From Pocillopora verrucosa (taxonomy: Eukaryota > Cnidaria > Anthozoa > Scleractinia > Pocilloporidae), in contig NC_089312.1 of NCBI RefSeq assembly GCF_036669915.1, positions 7,641,438 through 7,705,437 on the forward strand: DNA of 64,000 nucleotides, written 5' to 3'. A program made the position numbers and the translations under genes. Positions 45,182-58,800 of this stretch are shown here, piece after piece (positions within the stretch are counted from its first letter, which is position 1; each line of letters opens with the position of its first letter). A model generated the notes under the pieces. It was not told where the DNA came from. It made no database searches and worked only from the letters and a program-made list of their open reading frames with translations.

Positions 45182-45347
45182 TGTAGAGACAAAGATGCTG
45201 GTTGTTAAAGCTGTGTCATTAGATGTCAAGATAGTGGTTGAGGTAGATTCACTGGTCATTACTTGGTCCGTATTTTGTTATATGGAGTGTTTACTAAGAA
45301 ATGCTCATAACTCTTGTATTTTTATGCATGAAAATTAGCAAATTCAA

Positions 45348-45353
45348 AATAAA
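45348..45353 (+). terminator. Polyadenylation signal, PGC-1-like gene
   Basis: AATAAA about 167 bases after the stop codon. Confidence 0.55.
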
Positions 45354-47507
45354 CAATTTTGGTAAGAGTGTTGTGTAATAAACTAATAACTAGCTTTGCT
45401 TGCTCAAGCTGTACTGAGAAATATTGGCCCCAGTTTGTTTTTTACAGACCTCACTGAGCTTGGTCCTTATTGTCATGATCTTGGGTCAATATTTCCCAGT
45501 TTGGCCCTCATACTCGGTTAGTAAGAAGTTAATAGTTTCACAGGGAGCAGAGAAGTCATATTTGAATGTATTCCTTGTAAAATGTCTAATGGCTGCCAAA
45601 CTTGATCTTATTAAATTGCTTTATATAAATGCAGTCATATTACAAGGTTTTTAAAATTATATCCACTTTAGATCACACATTACTTCCTGTGAGTCCACTT
45701 CCACACCACTTAATTTGTGCTTAACAAGGAAAGCTTCTCTTTCCAAGTGGGTCTAGAATGGATCATTATTGGGGGTGGAATTTTAACAGACATGCAGTGC
45801 AATTGCATTTTATATATGCCGAGTCAGTGAGACTCAAACAGTATTTTGGTAATAAATTTGGCTAGAAATATAGTCAACTAAAGCTCGTGTGTTCTCACTG
45901 AAACATTCAAGAATTTAAAATGTAGACTCAATGTTATGAACTACAAACTCAATACAATATTAATACATAATTCTCAATTTTGTACAGTTCACATTAAAGG
46001 ACCTTGAAGTATTTTTGACAAATGATATTATTTTCAATCTAATAATTGACACAATGTGGAAGAAATTTTGTGATGAGTGTACATGAAGTGTAGAAATATT
46101 GACATAACTGAAAGACGATCAGTTTTAAAATTTTCAGACTACGATCAATTTTCATCCAGTATTGAATTCATAAGCAAAAAACAAGTAAGCTACATTATAA
46201 GTGTATTTTGTGGCATTAGAAAGTACTGACATTGAGCGTTTAATCTGTGCAGATGAATTTAATGCCAGAATTTAAAATTTTTTTATGGTATCAAAATCTC
46301 AGTGATTAACAATTACATCTTTCAACATTCACAAGAAATTTTTTAATTAATTCTGGTAAATGCACTGGATTAAAGGTTTTCTTTTTTTGATAAACTAGAC
46401 ATTAAGTTTAACTGAGTTAAATAGTTACCTTGAATTAAACACAGTTTTGTTGACACTTTATTTTTTATCTGCAACTGTTGTTGAATTTGAATACTATATA
46501 TTGGTTCTTGAGAAGTATTTCTTAGCTAGATATCCTATATGAGGGATTTTTAGTCTCTAGTCAACATGTACATGTACTGAGTGACAATCGTGTAGTTATA
46601 GAAAATATGTCAAATTTAAGTGTACTAAGGACAGTGCTAAACCTTTTTCACTGAGATAACCGTTGGACAAATAAATATTAGAGAAAGAGTAGGAAAGGAG
46701 ATTCTTGTTTAACAATTTAGATCAACTCTGTGTTTTGAACCTTCTTTGACATCATGAGAATGAAGTGTATATGCTGATTGATTCCCTGTTGCCTCTTTTC
46801 CTTCTTGTCTCTCCTATTTTTTAATGACTGTTTTCGGCATCAGTCATAGAAGCATTCCATGTCCCCAGGGTTTTCCTTTTTGCCCTCTCTCACCCCAGCA
46901 TCCGTGGTTCTCTTTGGAAGATTGATGGTCCATATATGCAGCCGCTCACATACCTTACATTAGAGTGACTCTAGACTGTCCTCAACCATTGTTCACTATC
47001 CGCTAAAAATTAACTCGAGTGCTGTACGGTCTAATCGTGCTGCTGCGGGTAAGAGGGGGGAGGGGGGCTAATAATAATGGTGATAGTTACTGACGTTTCC
47101 ACAGCCCCGGAGAAAGTCATCTTATGAGTCGAGTGAAGAGTTCCTTTTCAGTCAAGTATAATAGGTCATCATATTGCTGGTAACGCTCGTGGGTAACGTG
47201 GAGCGAATCCCGTGTTCTGATTGGCCACCCAAGCGGACAAGATGGGCCCCGCTCGGGACTGCCCGCTTTGATCCCGCACCAAAAGAGAAAACAGAATTCG
47301 TGGAGCGGACTTACATAGTAGTAAAGTTTTGGACAACGTCGGTGATGGGGTCGCAAAAAGGAGCAGCAAAAAGACAACAAAACATAAATGACTTCCGTAG
47401 GTTTATTGTGCCACAGACACAGTTGACCTTCTTTACCGGCTTTGGAAATAAACAAGTCATTCTTGGTTTTTATAAGAACATCTTTTTGCTATACAACAAC
47501 ACCTTTA

Positions 47508-47659
47508 TTGACCAAGCCTGTTCGACCAAGATGGCAGCTGGATATTAGCCTCGTTCTCCTTTTTGCGTTTCATGGATCTCGACTTTCTCTCGGTCCATAA
47601 AAACCCCCAAAATGAACTCGGCCAATATCCACGCATCTTGACCGAACAAGCTCTGTCAA
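47508..47659. mobile_element. Fold-back/MITE element with about 40-bp imperfect inverted ends
   Basis: The left arm has ttgaccaagcctgttcgacc, then aagatggcagctggatatt. The right arm, reverse complemented, has ttgacagagcttgttcggtc, then aagatgcgtggatattggc. Total about 152 bp, no coding capacity. Confidence 0.72.
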
Positions 47660-47955
47660 CAACGTATCTATAGCACTCAATTTGCAGGAGGCAGACGGAG
47701 GCATGGGAAAAAGAGTAGGTTGTATCGCGGGCGCAAATGCTGGACGTGTTTCTCACTAATTTCAACGGTGTTTTAAGGTAACGCTTCACTGTTGAATTCT
47801 AAAAACCGTTTCTTTCACAATTTTTTTTTAAACATTTCACTCATTAAGCATTATTTTGATCGACGATCTTTTAAAACTAAGTTTCCACCGATTCTGAACC
47901 CCTATCAATTTGAGTCCAACTGAATTGCCGTAAGTAGCAGTCTGTTTTTCTCTTA

Positions 47956-48163
47956 ACCGTTTGCACCCTAACATCAGTATGCAAATTCTCCATACTGTTC
48001 TCTACACATTTCCTAAAGCGCTGACGAGGAGAATTTGTGCAAGAATCAAGAGAATTATAAGTTGGTGATCATTTCCTTGATTCTCGTGACCTTGATGTTT
48101 GATTCAGGGTTGATATTGTAGGGAGAAATTAGAAACTGGTCACTCTTAGGGGTTAAAGGAGTA
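47956..48163 (-). mobile_element. Short non-autonomous element, family I (minus orientation)
   Basis: TTAACCGTTTGCACCCTAAC, CAGTATGCAAATTCTCCATA and TAAGTTGGTGATCATTTCC, ending CACTCTTAGGGGTTAAAGG. Confidence 0.7.
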
Positions 48164-48536
48164 ACGATGAGCTAGAAAAGAGAACATTATGCGTGGACGA
48201 GAGCGCAGGTTTTCCTCCCGAAAATAGAGCGAACAGGAGAAGGCTTCTATTTGTTTACCTCGTTTACGCCCTAGTTACTATGATTTGCCGACTTGTCACC
48301 GTGTGTGATTTTGACCAATCACCGACAGAGTGGCAAAGTTAATGGGGTTTCAGAAATTGTAAAGAGCCTCCAAAGTTTTCCTTAGTTTTGCAATATGGAC
48401 CTTTAACCGATTCCAAAGGTCAATCGAGCGTTTACTGGCCCTCTAGTTCATTGGATTGAGGAAAAAAAGAAAGCGGGAAAACGCCTACACAGAACCGGCT
48501 CATTCATCTCTTTGGGAAGCATTTTTGGTTCTAATA

Positions 48537-48791
48537 ATGGGAGCTTGTGTTGCGAAACTAAGCAGAGGCAAGGATAAATTTTGTTACAAAACACATGATC
48601 GAAGGCGCTGTGTATCCGGACTTGGTGAAAACGCTGTTGAGGAACAAGGGAAGAAATGCAGTCTTCAAGAGCTACACCAGAATCCACCACCAGGATTTAG
48701 AAAATTCGAGATTGAGGTACCATGGCAAAGTATGGAAGAACATGTCGCCCTTCAACTATGGGACGTTTACAGGGCTCTGTACACCTTCTAG
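48537..48791 (+). CDS. Candidate small protein with N-myristoylation/palmitoylation-type N-terminus
   Basis: An 84-residue open frame that I do not recognise. It begins MGACVAKLSRGK. Gly2 followed by Cys4 and a basic stretch is the classical dual-acylation pattern for membrane-anchored signalling proteins. The start context (ataATGGG, purine at -3 and G at +4) is good. The body is charged with six cysteines (FCYKTHDRRRCVSGLG, KKCSLQELHQ), followed by FRKFEIEVPWQSMEEHVALQ and the end VYRALYTF. Overlapping AATAAA-like signals occur near 49203 and 49221. It stands alone between two genes with no visible intron. No family match supports it, so it may be a chance frame, but the N-terminus, start context and nearby polyA signals together are suggestive. 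Confidence 0.4.
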   Translation: MGACVAKLSRGKDKFCYKTHDRRRCVSGLGENAVEEQGKKCSLQELHQNPPPGFRKFEIEVPWQSMEEHVALQLWDVYRALYTF

Positions 48792-49888
48792 CTGCTAAGT
48801 TAAGTTTAAAACAAACAGATTGAGCCGGATACAGACACACTAGCTTTTCAAAAATTATTTTCTGATGTTCATTAACCACATCAGATGAAGGAGATTTATA
48901 ACATTATTTGTTTTGTTGGCGAAATACTTACAGCCAAGGAATTTTAGTTTGTATATCCTGATGAGAAAAATTGTAATTCTATCTGCAATGTATTCCATGT
49001 CAACTGCTTTAATTATTAGCACTTATAAATAGAGCTGTTCAAAACTTGTTTTATATCGTTATTTCACTTTATTATTTAACGACGATGTCAAACTGATATC
49101 AAATGATCTTTTTCATTGTAAATCTTCATCCTTAAAGGAAGAGTTTGGACGAGGTTTTTATGCTTAGATTTCGACTAACATTAATGTCATGACAGCAAAA
49201 CAATAAAATGAACCAACACAATAAACTGTTCGTCGAGCAATCAATTTGAGTTCCGCTGACGCAATAAAACTGCATTTGTGTTCTCGCAAAATGGTTGAGT
49301 CAGAGGACCGTTTGAATAAGAAAAAAAGAAAATTGCACAATCGCTAGTTCAGTTCGTGACTTCTAAGCACGAGTGACTTTTTAAAAGTTTCCGTTCTTGT
49401 AGCACGAGCCGTTGGTGGAGTTTGAAAATATTTCGCAAATCACCGTCAACCATCAAACGAAATACACGGGCAGTTATTGCCATTTTTTGCTAAAGTTCTC
49501 AACAAATTTAATCCTTTACGACACCTAGATGCACATTACACGTAGAAACGTTTCAACGTTTCAAAATGAGCGTGTATTTGCTTTGAATTAATTATACTAT
49601 ATAGCAATTGTGCCAACGAACAAACCTAACTGATTTTCATTGAATTTTGGAGATTACATTGAAATCTGCACATTCCACCGTCTAAAAAATCTTAATGAGG
49701 AGTTTATCAAATGAAACTCGTCATATAGTTGGCTTTGCCTCACGGAGAAGAACAAAACAAAACAAAATACACAGGAAAAAAAATTTTCAATTTTCAAAAC
49801 TTGGCTAAGAAAGTTACATTTCAATGATTTAACACTTCCACTACAGTTTTTTTTTATTTTGTTGCAGATTTGAAAGTGGATTTAGCGA
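48792..49888. other. Intergenic region at the 3' end of EXOC4
   Basis: AT-rich with no recognised exon. A TTTATT at 49853-49858 (AATAAA on the minus strand) is a plausible EXOC4 polyadenylation signal, 31 bases past its stop. Confidence 0.5.
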
Positions 49889-52800
49889 TTATTCTTCCAT
49901 TTTGAGCTTGTTGTCGAAGATTTTTTTAAGTCTTTCCATTCGCTGTTCATGCGCACTGTTATCTCGGACCGCCTGACTACGAGCGTGCAGTGACAAAAGG
50001 TCAGTGTACTCCCTTTTGGAAAACTTGGCGTCTTGCTCCTCAATAGACGTTAAGATTTCCTGCAGAAAAAGTCAAACAAAGGGATTTATATCTCCCTTAC
50101 CCATTGTCACTTTTGCTGTGTATAATTTAAGTATACAAACTTAATTGTGTAATTTAAAATGGGGGGGGGGGGGGTTAGAGAAATTGCAGTGCTGCTGTGT
50201 GGGTGGGGGTGGGGGGAGGGAGGGGAAGTTACAAGACAATTTGGCTTTTCGCTTGGGTGAAGGGCGCATGCTCGTAACGTCAGCCTTAAAAACTCTATAC
50301 GGTGGCCAATTTACATTATCAACTCGGTTGGAAAAAACCAATATGTTTGAACTGTGTAAGGCAGGCAAGGTTCTGCCTCGTCTGTTTGGGTAATTGTCTG
50401 CTTGAATATGCCTGATCGCCATATCAAGCTTTAAAATGCAAAAGATGAGATGCAAAAGATTTTAAGACTGTATAGCTTCCTTAATGAAATAAACTCCATA
50501 ATAAACCTCGCAGAGGGATCCGCTTGATGAAGATTTTGGGTCACAATGCATGGGGTTCATCTTTCACCGAAGTTCATTAAAGTGGGCGCTGAGTAAAGCG
50601 GTAGACTGGCACTTACATCTGGGTTAGAGTATAACAGTTCATAATACTGTCTGGCTCGATCCAGGTCCCCCTCCCGAGACATGGTAATGTTTGTCAAGTT
50701 CTGTTGAATAGCGAAGATGTTACGGCACCTAGAAAATGAAATTTCATAGTGAACCATGCACTAAATTAGAAGAAAATAACGTCAATGGAAGAGTATCAAG
50801 GCTAGACTGCGCAAAGATTTCTGGGATCGTCAGTGGTCAAACTTTGCAAGTTGCAAGGAAATATATGGCGAAAGATTATTAAACGTCCTCTTCAAAAAAC
50901 GTTTGTAAGAGATCAAAGCCCTTTTTTTGACGGCTGTGTTTTAAGAAATGGATGAAAATAATGTTAATACGAGGGAAACATAAGCTTTTGCTTAAATAAT
51001 CATGAAGAAAAATGCAATAAAATCTACCGGTAACCTGCTCTCCTTGAGTAAGGTTTATTCTAAAATTAACATCGCGCAATGGTCTATAAATATTATAAAA
51101 TAAGCTATGAAGTGCTAGAAATAACTCGCTAAGGTCTTTTTAGTTTCTTTGGACGTCGATGCAACCTTCGCCAATTATTTTCCTCCGGAAAATTGCAACG
51201 TTTGACCCCTGGCGAACCCAGAAATCTTTACGCAAACACGAGCATCCGATTACTAGCAACTCCTTCGTTGAAACTGCCCTGATCAAAGGAAAACGCACAA
51301 AGGTAAACTTACATCTTCTTAATTCCGTTTTGGTTAATCCTCTTAATCTCCGAAACGTTTGAGATGAGAATAGAAGAGACGAGGAATCCCACTCCCTCAA
51401 ACAGGTATCTGAAAACAATAAAGGAGGTAAGTTTCTAAAAAAAAACTGACTGTTGTGCTGCGTCGGCGGGAGAGTATCACAAGGTAATTTAGTATTATCA
51501 TATAAACTACGGTGTTATACAAGGATTTCCAGCCCTGAGAAAAGCCATGACAACACACGTGAAAAATTACGATATTTTTTCACGTGTGTTTGATATCGCC
51601 AATCAGCTGCTGACACGTCACTTGCCTTTCGCGCCACTCGGTCAGGTTGATGAATGAACAGCAAAGCCTTCACCATTCAAAGACGTTTGTTGGAATCTTT
51701 TCGGATTATGGTTGCTAAAACACCGAAAAATCCGTATCGCTTACAGACAGTGACGTTCAAACTTTCCTAGAAGGGGAAGAAAACCAAAATACGAAAAGAA
51801 AAACCGAAAGTTACGTATTCAGTGGCTTTGGTAATGGCATTTCTCCTGGCTGAGAACGAAAATCAAAAAGTGGAAGATTTGCCACAGGCCGATTTTGGCC
51901 GTGTACCTGAAAGATTTCTTCTGAAAGATTTCTTCTCGTGTACAAATCGACATCTCACTCGTTCGCTTCGCTCGCTCGTGAGCTATCGAGTTAAACACTC
52001 GAAGAGAAATTCCATATCAACGCGCGCCCGTTTCGCTCTGACGAAGGGCTAACGCTCGAAACATCAGCTTTGAAACTCTTTAAAGGGCCAATTTACGTTA
52101 TCAACACAGTTGATAATATTAAATTACCCCAATTTTCTGAAAACAAAGCTAACAAATGTTAGGTGACAAGTGATGACAAGTTCCATTTTAGTAAACAATG
52201 CAAGTATATTTAAGTACCTAAACTTGTAGTTTCCCATGCAAGCAGTTGCAATTTCCTCAAACGATGACAAACTCTTGTTCAAGTCATTCACATTCTTATC
52301 AGGGTCCATAGCGTTTGAATTGCACATGTAAGACTGAAAGTAACAAATGAGAATCATTCGTAAGAGTGCATTTCAGCACTTTGTCAAGTAATCCAAATTT
52401 CACACAAAACTGAGAACAAGGGTAAACGTTTCATTTAGAAGATGGCACAACCTCCTCACCTCCAAAAAACAAGACAAATATGAGTGTCTACAATTCACTT
52501 CACGTTTGAACCGGTCATTATTCATCGGAGGGAGGGGAAGGAAGAGGGGGTTTGGTGGATCTCATTGGGGCTCAGTAATATTCTTATGACCCCCATCATT
52601 AGCAGTAAATTTCATATAGTTCCCCTTTGTGCTCTATTAGGTATGACTGACCCCCCCCCCCAGCCCCTCCCCTCCGTTCCCCCTGAAAACAATGTGATAT
52701 CCCAAAAATCCTTCACTCCCCCCTCCCCATCCCCCCCCCCCCCATACTAAAGACTGGTCCCTGACATGTCATACAACCTCTGACAGAAAGCCGATTGCAA

Positions 52801-55800
52801 TAAAAGAATTTGCAGAGTGACAAATATTGATGATGACTACCATAATATGAAACCTGCGTCACGCCTTATCTACAGTTTTTGGTATTAACAGAGAAGCACA
52901 TCAGAGAAAGCAGTGTCATGTCGTTGCAAAGCTTTCTTCAATCCAGTATCAAAAACTGCCCTTGCTTTTAAATACTTCCTATTGAAACAGATGGTAAGGC
53001 TACCATTTTGTAGCGTTTTGTCTTCTGTAGGACAGAAGGGCGTAACTGACCTCTTGTACAGTCCGCATCAAGAAATAAAAGCAATGGCATCTAATCTCCA
53101 GATGAAGCACTAGCAAGCAAGAGTCCGAGATTTTCTGAAAATCTTCTGCTAGCGTTGTAAGTGATCTGTGGGTTGAAAAAACGTGATTAAGTTTTGACTA
53201 ACTTTCTACAGAGTTTCTTTTAAAGTTGAGTAAGAAATACAAAACTTTACCTTTTGGCCACTACTTGTGAGTCAGATGCAAGGCAAAATGTTTATTTGCC
53301 AATCATTTTTTTCCCGTCTCATAAGCCTTTCTTAGAGGGGGAGAGTGGGTGAAGACAGGGGATCTACGTGATAGAGAGCTGAGTTCTTAACCCGAACGTG
53401 CTCAGTTCAGTGGATACGCGGGCAGGCTTTTGCCTCCTCCCAGCTAGAACTGTAAACGTGGTGTGCTGCATTTACTCTACTCAACAAGACTTTGAGTTGT
53501 ACCGAAAGGGTGTATTAAGGATAGGCTGTATTACAATCATTTCATTTTTTTCAAAAAAGGGAAGATTGGTTTTGCAAGAAAAACGTTGGATCGGTCAATG
53601 GGTAATGTCAGAATCTATCGTTCGGCGACCAAGTCGCGATTGGTTAGTTTTTCATCTGACTGTTTGAGAAAGTGGCGCGACTTTTCCGGAACAATCACCA
53701 AGAAAAGTAAAGCAAAAGCAAAACCTAAACTAAAACCAAAATCACAACCAGCGCACTCCCGGATTATATTTTACTATTAATGAGAACTACTCTAAAGCAA
53801 AACCAAAACGATCCCGGATTATTACGTTGGAAACTCACTTGAAAGAGGTTCACTTTATAACAGTTAACGAGATAGAAATACTTACTGTAGGATTTCCTGG
53901 GAGACTGGGGGGATTTCTTGCTGTAAAATATACGATACAAAAGGCACGCAACTTCAAGCAAGGCTCAAAAATACATTTAAGTATATAAAACGATACAACT
54001 CAAGACGGCTTCGACGAATTTGTTCATCAGTTTTAATTTCTCACCAAGTGGAAGAAATTTCCTCGCTTGACTTTCATAATAACATCAACTACCGCTACCA
54101 ACCGGCATCTTACAAACAAATAGTTATTCACGACATTTACACAACAAGCGAATCGTACAGAACATTACCGAGGGATCGAAACTGACCAATCACGACCAAC
54201 TCGTGCAACTGGAGACTTTAAGCCAATAACATCACAGCAAAGCTGAACTATCGATTAACATGAAGATGACTTACAACACCCTACTGACGGACAATTCTTC
54301 ACTTCTCCAAATATCAACTAGAAAATTTATCTGCAAATCGTACTAATTTTTTAACATACTTGATGTGAATCAATTAAGTGTTAATTCTGACCAAAATCCT
54401 GTAGTTAGGTGATTTAATTGAACTTCCTCTAAATTGGAATGGTCATTCGTGATGTGCAATTTTGGTCTGATATCAACCATGTGTTATAAAAGCATGCGCT
54501 TGATATCAGGCGAAATTGCACTTCACTTCAGTGGGTTCAGCAGCATTACTGATACCTTCCAAAAAATAATAAACTGAGTTACTTTTGAAATTATCTCGAT
54601 CAATTAGTTGCCCTCATTTTAAAGCTCTGTTTTAGAAGATCAATAAATAATACTGATGAGAACAATAAGCAGTAATTCAAATAAAGATCTTCGAGTTTAT
54701 AAGCACCTTTTAAGTAAACTCTCTCAATGATACGACAAGGAACAAGTTTGCCCGTTTCACTATTTGAGGAATCAAAAATCGACCGATGAAAATAAATGTG
54801 TGGATAATTTATCTTTACAATTTTTCAGCAAGAAGCAATTAAGTTATTACAGATTATATCTCATGTCGATTGACAAGTAATGCTTGGAGAACTCACCCAA
54901 TTTCTACCATAAACGTAAGCAAATCCATAGCCGTCGTGCACTTCTCGCTGTTAAGTTTAATTTTGCATTGTGTCAGGTTTAACTCAATGTTGCACCTCTT
55001 AAAAAATCGTTCCTAACCAAAATGTTTTTCCTTCCGTTGAGGCTCAAATGAAACTGGAATCTAAAATTCTCAATTCCACACAACAATTACGATGACATGG
55101 CCACAAACTTCGGTTAAAATCATGCAGTTTCCTAGATATTATAAGGACTTTATTTTAAACAAAGTAATACCCATGGACAAAGCGTGTTGTGGGTGAAAAC
55201 AATAGACTGTATAAAACATCTTCATTGTTTAAAATATTGTTCCGTTCCTTAGATTTAGGTATTTTAGATATGTTAACATACGTTTTACAGGTGTAAGAAC
55301 TTTCAAATGATAAATTGAAACCTAACCAAAATGATCGTTTTGCGCGATTTCCTCGCAAATTTACCTTTAATTTCAATTTATGTGCTTTATTGTGTTAAGG
55401 AGGTGTGTATTCTGATATCTGACAAGAAGAGTTTTTGTTCTGTTCCCAGGGCCCAGTTGGATAAGCGTTATCAAAACGTTCCACGCTGTCCACCGGATAG
55501 GGATCTATCTAGTGAACAGCGTTATCCACCCTTCAAACAAACAGGGTCAAATTTCTTTCAGTGAAACTCAATAGCGCAGTTTTTTTTTCTTTGAAGCCCA
55601 ACTGCTTACAATAAGACTTTGCAATGTAGCCCAAAAGAAATGTTTTCTTGTTCTTAAATTGTCTCAGTGAAGTACAACAAAGGAAGGTAGCTTTAAAAGG
55701 TTTTCAATCCAACTTACTGGTTTAATTCTCTCCTGTGACTCGGTTGTGACGAGACTTATACCTGTGGACTGCGCTGTTAAGCTTGTGGTAAAACCCCGTA

Positions 55801-58800
55801 TGTGACCTGCCAGCCACTCCTAACAACACACATGGGCAAAAAGCGCAACTTACTTAGCGTTTTATGCCATATTTGGGCAACATTTATCTACCGCTATCAA
55901 AGATTAATTCATTCATTGACCACTGCCCCAATAAAGCTTTTCAGACCAGAGAGTTCAACAAGGGGGAACTGAGAATAAATCCTATGAGTAGCTTAGGTCA
56001 AGTATTCTAAATTCTCAATCACGTTGTTTCCAACTTAGGTTGGATTCTGGAGTCTGTGGCCACGAGTTCAACGCGCTAGACACCGAATTGAAAGGTCTAG
56101 GTATGAACTCCAGCTTGGTTGCGTGTTGGATTGGTGCAAAGCAAGACAGACAACCCTCACGATGGCTTTTGAGGCGGGGGAAGGGGACACTCCTTGGACT
56201 AACATCCCCATCCCGGCGTAGTAGTAATTCTTATTAGCCATACCCTATGGTCACTTCATGGTATGGAAACTGAGATATGTTTAAGTAGAAATAAGACACT
56301 ATAGCTTCAAAAAACTTGACCTATTCTTTCAGGAGAAGGAGCGTCAGGTTGCTGTAGTGCTACCCTGGTTTTTCATTACAAGGAGACACGTGATGTGTTT
56401 TCCTACCATGCTCTCCTGAAGGTTTGCCAGTGTTCTGTGATCACGTGTTTCAAACAACACTTCAGAATCATTCAGAAGATGCTTGGCCAGATTGTCAGTC
56501 AGTATGTCCGTCTCCTGTACACAAATACCGTGCAAGTGAATCAAATAATCATAATCGTGCAAATAATCATTTACAATAAGAACAATCATCTAATAAAATA
56601 ATTATAAAAAGTATTTATTATATGGCAAGGTAGTCCGGAGGTAAATCCGAGCGTTTTGGTTGGTTCTTACTTGAAAGGGATTTTGCCATACGCCCTTTGC
56701 GACTTATACCTTTGCTACAACTGACCATTATGATAAATTATGATGGAAACTCTCAATCAAAAAGCGCCCTCGTTACCTTTTGATTTCGTTTCCTTGCAGC
56801 TTCAATATCTTGTTCTCCATCTTCCTGAGACAAAAGAATCGTTCCAGATCAACCTCACGATTAAAAAAGTTACCACTCTGTTAACAGCAATTCTTAAACT
56901 CAAATTAAGGTTAATTTCAAATGGCTACCTGAAGAAGACATTTGGAAAAACTCCAGGACATGCTCTGTTTGTTTGTTTGTTAGCTCGTTTGATACTTTTT
57001 GAACTGTATCCTTTACAAGAAAAATTGGTGCGTTTGAAATTTCTACGGCAGGATTACCATTTGGATGGTTCTGGATATTGTAAAACTGAAACGACCATGA
57101 AAAAAATAACGTCTCTTTTTAAGGGTGCACAAAAACGGTTGGTTTATTCAAATGCGATCCAATCAAAGTAACCCTCAAGCGCTTTGCAGGGCTAAGCTGA
57201 ACACTAACCTGTCTTTGTCGATGCGAGTGATGTTGTTGAAGGCCAGGCCAGTTTGGTAAGGACCTGCAGGGCAGAGCAACAGTTAGCCAGGCTCAAACAG
57301 CCTCGCACTAAGTTCCTTCTACACCGAAAGTCTATCTATTTCCATTCAATATCTCTTTTGAATCAAAAGTCAAATACGATAAGGTAATGTCGAGACGAGG
57401 TGGCGTAGCGCTTGGGATGCTAGACTCTGAACAGAAGGGTCTATGTTCGGACTCTCGGAGGGTCCCAGTGTTGCGTTTCATAACCAACCCGCCGGCACTG
57501 AACTCCCACAATGCCTCTCTCAACCAAAGAGTACAAAGATGCGCCAACAAACTATCAAGGAACATGGTCACCAGCTTAGGAAAGACTAGTTTTCCCTTCT
57601 AAGAGGAGTCGTAAAACTAAGAGCTGTCAATGACAGCTTGTATGCAGCAAAAGATCGTCGGCTGGTATGCCGACTTGGTCGGCTACTTTCACCTCATTTT
57701 ACCACAAAAGTTGATAAAAAATCGTCAATATATTGAAGTACCATTGAAGCCCCTTGCACAGCGGCCATTTATCAAGTGGGATTGAATAAATAATTTACCA
57801 AAGGTTCGATCAAACTTCGTGGAACGCCTAATAAAATAACATGGCGTTCACGAGAACTTTACCTCCTCTTAATTCTTATTTCCTTCAATTTCAAACTTAT
57901 TAAAAGCCTTGAATATCCCTAGTACTGCAGATTCGGGATAAAGCTTGGCTGAAACGGGACAGTAGGTTCCTGAGCCTGAACCTTTTAACTCCCAACATCT
58001 GATTGTTAATTCTCCCCTCTAGCTGCTACACATTTCCTATAAAATTAGTTACGGGAATTTGGTATTCGGACGCCATAACAATTTTCTATGTGATAAGTTT
58101 GAATATTCTTCTACCTGTCTGCTGGATAATGTATGAATATTATAGGGAGAAGTTACATGTTGATCACTTCCTTACCTCAAGCAGCGACTGATGTCTTCGT
58201 CTTTGGTCCAGTTGGCGCTGAAAACACGAGTGTGTCTGTCACCATCCATGCTGTATTTCAGCAGATCTGCAGATAAACAAAAGAGGTTGTAATTGAAATA
58301 ACAATTTTTACCAAGTTGGCAGAAGAGGACATCACGCGATAGAACTTACCTTTGTATGTCTCATCACACCGATTCTTGAAAATCGTCAGCATTTTGCAAA
58401 CCATTTCAACAAACTGAGGCGAGTAGTTTGGTAAGCTGTGCATAAGATTCTTAAGATCCTGTATCAGTTGTTCTACAGTCGCAGTGCTCTAGTAAGACAA
58501 GGGAAAAGCACTAAAGTCGATTAAAAGTGAAACTAAAGAAAGTTTAAATTACTTCTCTCTTTCATACGTGACTACCGTTCGTAAAAAAGATGGTACTGAA
58601 CTAAAAAGAGGCCGTAAAGATCTTATAAATAAATCCTTGAAAGACGGCCATAAGAGGCCTAATAACCAACCGGAAACCGCCGGTAACCAGCTTTAATTGA
58701 AAAACCCGACACTGAAATATCGTCAGGTTTTACAGGGAGACGCGGTATTTGAATTCCGGGTGACCGCGTTGAAATCCGGCCGAATCGAGAGGTCTGGGTT

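Larger units (their letters stand above)
45182..48536. other. Intergenic region
   Basis: Holds the PGC-1-like 3' UTR, AT-rich sequence to about 47000, a GC-richer stretch at 47170-47460 that looks repetitive, a fold-back element (47508-47659) and a family I element (47956-48163). No convincing exon. Confidence 0.5.

Noticed and set aside
47117-47548. Overlapping open frames on both strands (about 110-124 codons)
   Set aside because: They overlap antisense to each other in sequence that looks repetitive; no domain or splice context.
56740-57171. 143-codon plus-strand frame
   Set aside because: Antisense to the 56777-56824 EXOC4 exon and its introns; no recognisable domain.
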